Assembly (NCBI GenBank): GCA_021202015.1
Contig: JAJQDV010000054.1
Location: forward strand, 24,823 to 88,822
DNA length: 64,000 nucleotides
Direction of reading: 5' to 3'
Origin: Clostridiales bacterium
Lineage (GTDB): Bacteria > Bacillota > Clostridia > Lachnospirales > Lachnospiraceae
Positions 61,029-64,000 of the stretch are shown here, piece by piece. Positions within the stretch are counted from its first letter, which is position 1; every line of letters begins with the position of its first letter. The notes below the pieces were generated by a model. It was given only the letters and a program-made list of their open reading frames with translations. It was not told where the DNA came from and made no database searches. Made by a program: the position numbers and the translations under genes.

Positions 61029-61526
61029 TCACTCCACATCTCCGTATTGAATCATATAATCTGTGGAATCATCCATCGTATAGTATTCAATCTGACTCTC
61101 ATCTACGTACTGCATCCCCAGTTCCTGTTCTGCAGCCTCCTCAATCTCAAGAAGGTTCTCCGAAACAGACAGCCGCTTCTCCACCGTGTCATTCTCCTCC
61201 GCCAGTTCTGAAACCTGTGCCTGCAGAGAAGCAATATGGTCGGAATGACTGTAAGCCTGCGACTGCATGGCCAGATATGTACAGCACACGACAGCGAAAA
61301 AACCGAGCGCCAGTGCCAGAAAGGCGACAGAGTGACCATTGATCGCCTGCGCTCTCTCTCTGTTCTGCCGCGCATGACTCTGAACCTCTCTCCTGTGTAT
61401 CCGCTCTTCGCGTGCCGCTTTCACATGCGCCGGCACCTTCACCGGTTCCAGTCTGTAGTTCCCGTCCGCCGTCTGTACGAAACGGCAATACCTGCCCTTT
61501 TCTTCTGCTGCCGAGGATTGATTCAT
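61029..61526 (-). CDS. Bitopic coiled-coil membrane protein, FtsL-like
   Basis: A 165-residue protein: a basic cytoplasmic N-terminus, one membrane helix (about 67-88), then an extracellular coiled coil (about 95-130) and an acidic tail. This is the layout of FtsL/DivIC-type cell-division proteins, but the sequence is too divergent to name. The ATG at 61526 is preceded by GTGGTGG, a weak ribosome site; a longer frame to 61592 has none. A promoter at 61574-61602 and a possible Spo0A box at 61608-61614 lie upstream. Confidence 0.65.
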   Translation of the reverse strand: MNQSSAAEEKGRYCRFVQTADGNYRLEPVKVPAHVKAAREERIHRREVQSHARQNRERAQAINGHSVAFLALALGFFAVVCCTYLAMQSQAYSHSDHIASLQAQVSELAEENDTVEKRLSVSENLLEIEEAAEQELGMQYVDESQIEYYTMDDSTDYMIQYGDVE

Positions 61527-61573
61527 ACCACCACAATATCTCCACTTAATATTCGTGTCTGACCACAAGATAT

Positions 61574-61602
61574 AGTATAAACCATTCTGCAAAGGATGTA
61601 CA
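61574..61602 (-). promoter_or_regulatory. Promoter of the FtsL-like gene
   Basis: TGTACA and TATACT with a 17 bp spacer on the minus strand, about 48 bp before the start. Confidence 0.5.
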
Positions 61603-61607
61603 GTATT

Positions 61608-61614
61608 TTCGACA
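61608..61614 (-). promoter_or_regulatory. Possible Spo0A box
   Basis: TGTCGAA, the core of the 0A box, in a longer TTTTTTGTCGAAAATA context just upstream of the -35 of the FtsL-like gene. Confidence 0.4.
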
Positions 61615-61648
61615 AAAAAAGTAAAATTTCAGTCACAATCTGTAAAAT

Positions 61649-62179
61649 TTATGAAAGCTTTTTCGCGAACTCCACAACCTCCTGCAGCTGCGGACTCCGT
61701 GCCATCGCACCCTTCCCGCTCATCCCGGGGATCAGCACCGTCCCCATGTCCTTCCAACCGAGGAAATCGATGCTGCGGTGATACATATACAGCGCCCCGT
61801 CATACCCCGGCGAACCGGAATCCATGAAAAGCGCCGCCGCTTTGATGCTCTTCCCTCTGCTGCCCGGCGCGTAAAACCGGTCGATCAGCGCTTTCAGCTG
61901 CGCGGATACCGTAAAGTAATAGAGCGGGGATGCCAGGACGATCATGTCCGACTGCTGCATCTTCTCATAAATCCCCTGCATGTCATCCTGCTGCACGCAC
62001 CGTCCGTCGGGATGGTTCCGGCAGGCATTGCACGCAAGGCAGGGACGCGGATGCGTCTCACTCAGATAGACGATCTGACAGACATGACCGTTCTGTTCGG
62101 CTGCCTGCGCAAATGTCTCCACCATAATATCTGTGTTGCCGCCCTTTCTCGGGCTTCCCGAAATCGCTAAAATGTTCAT
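61649..62179 (-). CDS. Flavodoxin-fold NAD(P)H-dependent reductase, iron-sulphur flavoprotein type
   Basis: A 176-residue protein with ISGSPRKGGNTDIM at the FMN phosphate loop, a cysteine cluster PCLACNACRNHPDGRC near residues 47-62, and the family motif ASPLYYFTVSAQLKALIDRF. It is a member of the NADPH-dependent FMN reductase / iron-sulphur flavoprotein group. The Cys motif could bind a cluster. Electron partner and substrate unknown. AGGAGG lies directly upstream. It follows the small HTH gene by 16 bp on the same strand. Confidence 0.88.
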   Translation of the reverse strand: MNILAISGSPRKGGNTDIMVETFAQAAEQNGHVCQIVYLSETHPRPCLACNACRNHPDGRCVQQDDMQGIYEKMQQSDMIVLASPLYYFTVSAQLKALIDRFYAPGSRGKSIKAAALFMDSGSPGYDGALYMYHRSIDFLGWKDMGTVLIPGMSGKGAMARSPQLQEVVEFAKKLS

Positions 62180-62195
62180 CTCTTCCTCCTTTACT

Positions 62196-62573
62196 TTAAT
62201 ATACCGTCTGCCGGGACCCGGAAACCTCCCCTGTAAATGAAGCTGCCAGTTCCAGGCCTCTCACCGGCCTCAGTTCCCCCTGTGTCAGAATATAATAGGG
62301 CGTCATCCGCCCGCCATAAATCTCATCCTCCCGCAGGCTCCGGTTCCCGACCAGCAGGGTGTCGACCGAAACCTGAAGCAGTTCGCTCAACGCGTACATA
62401 TTGTCAACCGTCGGCATACTCATCCCCTCCAGCCAGTGATAGACGCTCTGTACGCAGGACAATCCCAGATAGCTCTGAATATCCTTCACTGAGATTCCCA
62501 TGACCTTCATCCTTCTGCGTATTCTCTTCCCGGTAGCCTTCTTATCGATCTCCGGACAGATCCATCCATCCAC
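62196..62573 (-). CDS. Small HTH (XRE-type) transcriptional regulator, GTG start
   Basis: A 125-residue protein. An N-terminal helix-turn-helix covers about residues 15-70, with GKRIRRRMKVMGISVKDIQ and SVYHWLEGMSMPTV, where the W-x-x-G turn marks an XRE-type domain. Residues 75-125 are of unknown fold. The start is GTG at 62573, eight bases after AGGAGG; a longer open frame to a GTG at 62618 lacks a ribosome site. It probably regulates the flavoprotein gene downstream. Confidence 0.8.
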   Translation of the reverse strand: MDGWICPEIDKKATGKRIRRRMKVMGISVKDIQSYLGLSCVQSVYHWLEGMSMPTVDNMYALSELLQVSVDTLLVGNRSLREDEIYGGRMTPYYILTQGELRPVRGLELAASFTGEVSGSRQTVY

Positions 62574-62684
62574 GCCTTTTCCTCCTCTCTGCTCTCCTGA
62601 ACCGCTCGTTCTCGCCACATAAGAACATTGTAAAGGAAAAAGTTCATTTTGTCATTGAATTTGTAGCATAATCTCCCGGTATCA

Positions 62685-63437
62685 TCACATATGATTGATC
62701 ATGCCGGCCAGATATCCCGCACCGTATCCATTATCGATATTGACCACACTGACCCCGCTGGCGCAGGAATTCAGCATGGATAAAAGCGCGGACAATCCGC
62801 CGAAGCTGGCTCCGTATCCGACGCTGGTGGGAACCGCGATAACCGGACAGTCCGCCAGTCCTCCGATCACGGAAGCCAGCGCACCCTCCATTCCCGCAAT
62901 GGCAATAATCACCCTGGCGGACATGATCTCTTCCTGATAAGCGAGCAGACGGTGCAGTCCCGCCACACCGACGTCATACAGACGGACGACCTGGTTCCCC
63001 AGAGCCTCCGCCGTGCGGGCCGCCTCCTCCGCCACCGGCATATCGCTGGTACCGCCGGTCGCCACCACAATTTTTCCGATACCGTCCGGCTCCGGGATCT
63101 CGCCGACCACCCCGATACGGCTCAGTTCATCATACTGCAGAGGAAAATCCCTCCTCACAAGCTCCGCGGCATCCGCGCTCATACGGGTGATCAGGATGAC
63201 CCGCTGTCCGTGCTCACGCAGGGCGGCAATAATCACCCGTATCTGCTCCGGCGTTTTCCCGGCTCCGTAGATCACTTCGGCCGTTCCTTTTCGCAGCGCC
63301 CGATGATAATCCGGCTTTGCAAAGCCCATATCCTCAAAAGGAGCCGTCTTCAGCCGCAGCAACGCCTGTTCCGCATCCAGTTTTCCCGCCGCAACTGCCC
63401 GAAGCAATTCCAGAACTTCTTTTTGATCCATCATCAT
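62685..63437 (-). CDS. larB: Nickel-pincer cofactor biosynthesis protein LarB
   Basis: A 250-residue protein with the PurE-like fold of LarB, which carboxylates nicotinic-acid adenine dinucleotide, the first step of the NPN cofactor for lactate racemase. Characteristic C-terminal segments are AIAGMEGALASVIGGL, VPTSVGYGASFGGLSALL, NSCASGVSVVNIDNG and GAGYLAGMI. The NSCASG Cys is the known active-site residue. Its start (ATGATGATG at 63437) overlaps the stop of the sfp-type gene. LarC, LarE and LarA are not in the window. Confidence 0.92.
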   Translation of the reverse strand: MMMDQKEVLELLRAVAAGKLDAEQALLRLKTAPFEDMGFAKPDYHRALRKGTAEVIYGAGKTPEQIRVIIAALREHGQRVILITRMSADAAELVRRDFPLQYDELSRIGVVGEIPEPDGIGKIVVATGGTSDMPVAEEAARTAEALGNQVVRLYDVGVAGLHRLLAYQEEIMSARVIIAIAGMEGALASVIGGLADCPVIAVPTSVGYGASFGGLSALLSMLNSCASGVSVVNIDNGYGAGYLAGMINHM

Positions 63438-63949
63438 AACATTTTCAGCTCGACTTCCATATCCCTCTCACCGGTCAGCACCATCCGGAATCCATCCCGA
63501 AACGGAATCTCCTTCTGCACCGCCTGCAGACCGTTCACAACGGAAAATCCGTCCAGCCCTTCCCGCAGACCGACTCCGGTATATTTCACGTAGCTCTCCT
63601 TGCAGGCCCACATCCAGCTGAACTCTTTAAATCCATGCTCCTCCAGCCATGCAACCTCGGACGGATGGAAAAATCTGTGCGCAAGTTTTTCACTGTCGCC
63701 CTGATAACAGATCTGCAGATCCAGCCCGACTTCCGTATCGCTGAGCGCGCACACCCAGAATCCGCCGCTGTGAGAGATGGAAAAATGCACCTCCGGAAGC
63801 TCCTTCACAAAAGGCTTTCCGTGTTCCTTCCGCTGACAGACGGTAAATGCTTCCGGCTCCCTTCCCAGATAACGGGATACCGCCTGCCGCAGCAGTTCAT
63901 GCGACGCAACAGCCCGATCCCACTTACAGTAATAAATCTTCGTTTTCAT
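63434..63949 (-). CDS. 4'-phosphopantetheinyl transferase, Sfp type
   Basis: A 171-residue enzyme that transfers phosphopantetheine from CoA to a carrier protein. Motifs are VHFSISHSGGF, the Mg-binding pair VGLDLQ, and WACKESYVKYTG (the W-x-x-K-E-x-x-x-K signature). Size is short for Sfp (about 220) because the C-terminal part is reduced. The ATG at 63949 has AGGCGGA upstream. It overlaps larB by four bases. No polyketide or peptide synthetase is nearby, so the target is probably fatty-acid ACP or an unlinked carrier protein. Confidence 0.88.
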   Translation of the reverse strand: MKTKIYYCKWDRAVASHELLRQAVSRYLGREPEAFTVCQRKEHGKPFVKELPEVHFSISHSGGFWVCALSDTEVGLDLQICYQGDSEKLAHRFFHPSEVAWLEEHGFKEFSWMWACKESYVKYTGVGLREGLDGFSVVNGLQAVQKEIPFRDGFRMVLTGERDMEVELKML

Positions 63950-64000
63950 AGTTATAATCCGCCTTTCTGCGAAAGGCACCAATGGATCATGAAACCCGAC

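Overview
The window reads as a chromosomal segment of an anaerobic, spore-forming Clostridia, most likely Lachnospiraceae. This is inferred from gene content: a Spo0A with a complete DNA-binding domain, a CwlD-type amidase, a spore-type GH18 hydrolase, HemZ rather than aerobic haem enzymes, 2-hydroxyacyl-CoA dehydratase genes with their activator, LarB, MecA, a two-cluster ferredoxin, and consistently strong AGGAGG ribosome sites. No rRNA, tRNA, CRISPR array or prophage was seen. Both ends cut through the chromosome; only hisS at the left edge is visibly truncated.

Layout. 1-5 kb: a minus-strand housekeeping run rel - MBL hydrolase - hemZ - hisS with a promoter ahead of rel. 5-17 kb: cyclophilin, PAP2 phosphatase, glycogen branching enzyme, a large helical/ATPase protein, an AI-2E type permease, an aconitase-family hydratase flanked by two copies of a hairpin repeat, a coiled-coil protein and a PsiE-like membrane protein. 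17-26 kb: a 2-hydroxyacyl-CoA dehydratase pair whose second gene is fused to its activator, a pseudo-phosphatase beside a Sua5/YwlC enzyme, an aldose epimerase, and a cytoplasmic BMP-domain protein coupled to a metallophosphoesterase. 26-41 kb: cell wall, sporulation and proteostasis genes (amidase, GH18, MecA, Spo0A), surface polysaccharide genes, a P-type ATPase, proA and a pseudouridine synthase.

41-50 kb looks like one extracellular flavin/electron-transfer region: a secreted FMN_bind/Tp47-like protein, a LysR regulator, a membrane 4Fe-4S protein, two FMN-binding proteins carrying four or five flavinylation-type domains between them, a Gx/heptaprenyl-type membrane protein, and the ApbE flavin transferase that would attach FMN. 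50-54 kb holds cvpA, a membrane propeller protein, and an HTH-aminotransferase fusion with a strong promoter and a palindromic operator candidate.

The standout is 54.3-60.6 kb. A 1482-residue secreted repeat protein is read leftward. Ahead of it lies a roughly 320 bp segment bounded by 62 bp inverted repeats (61/62 identical), then a complete tyrosine recombinase gene. The segment contains a good sigma-A-type promoter (TTGTGA, 17 bp, TATAAT) that points away from the surface-protein gene in this assembly. The arrangement is that of a phase-variable promoter switch, here apparently in the OFF orientation. The same protein shares a C-terminal repeat cassette with the secreted Tp47-like protein at 41.4-43.8 kb. 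The right end carries a ferredoxin, an FtsL-like protein with a possible Spo0A box, a flavoprotein, a small HTH regulator with a GTG start, larB and an Sfp-type phosphopantetheinyl transferase.
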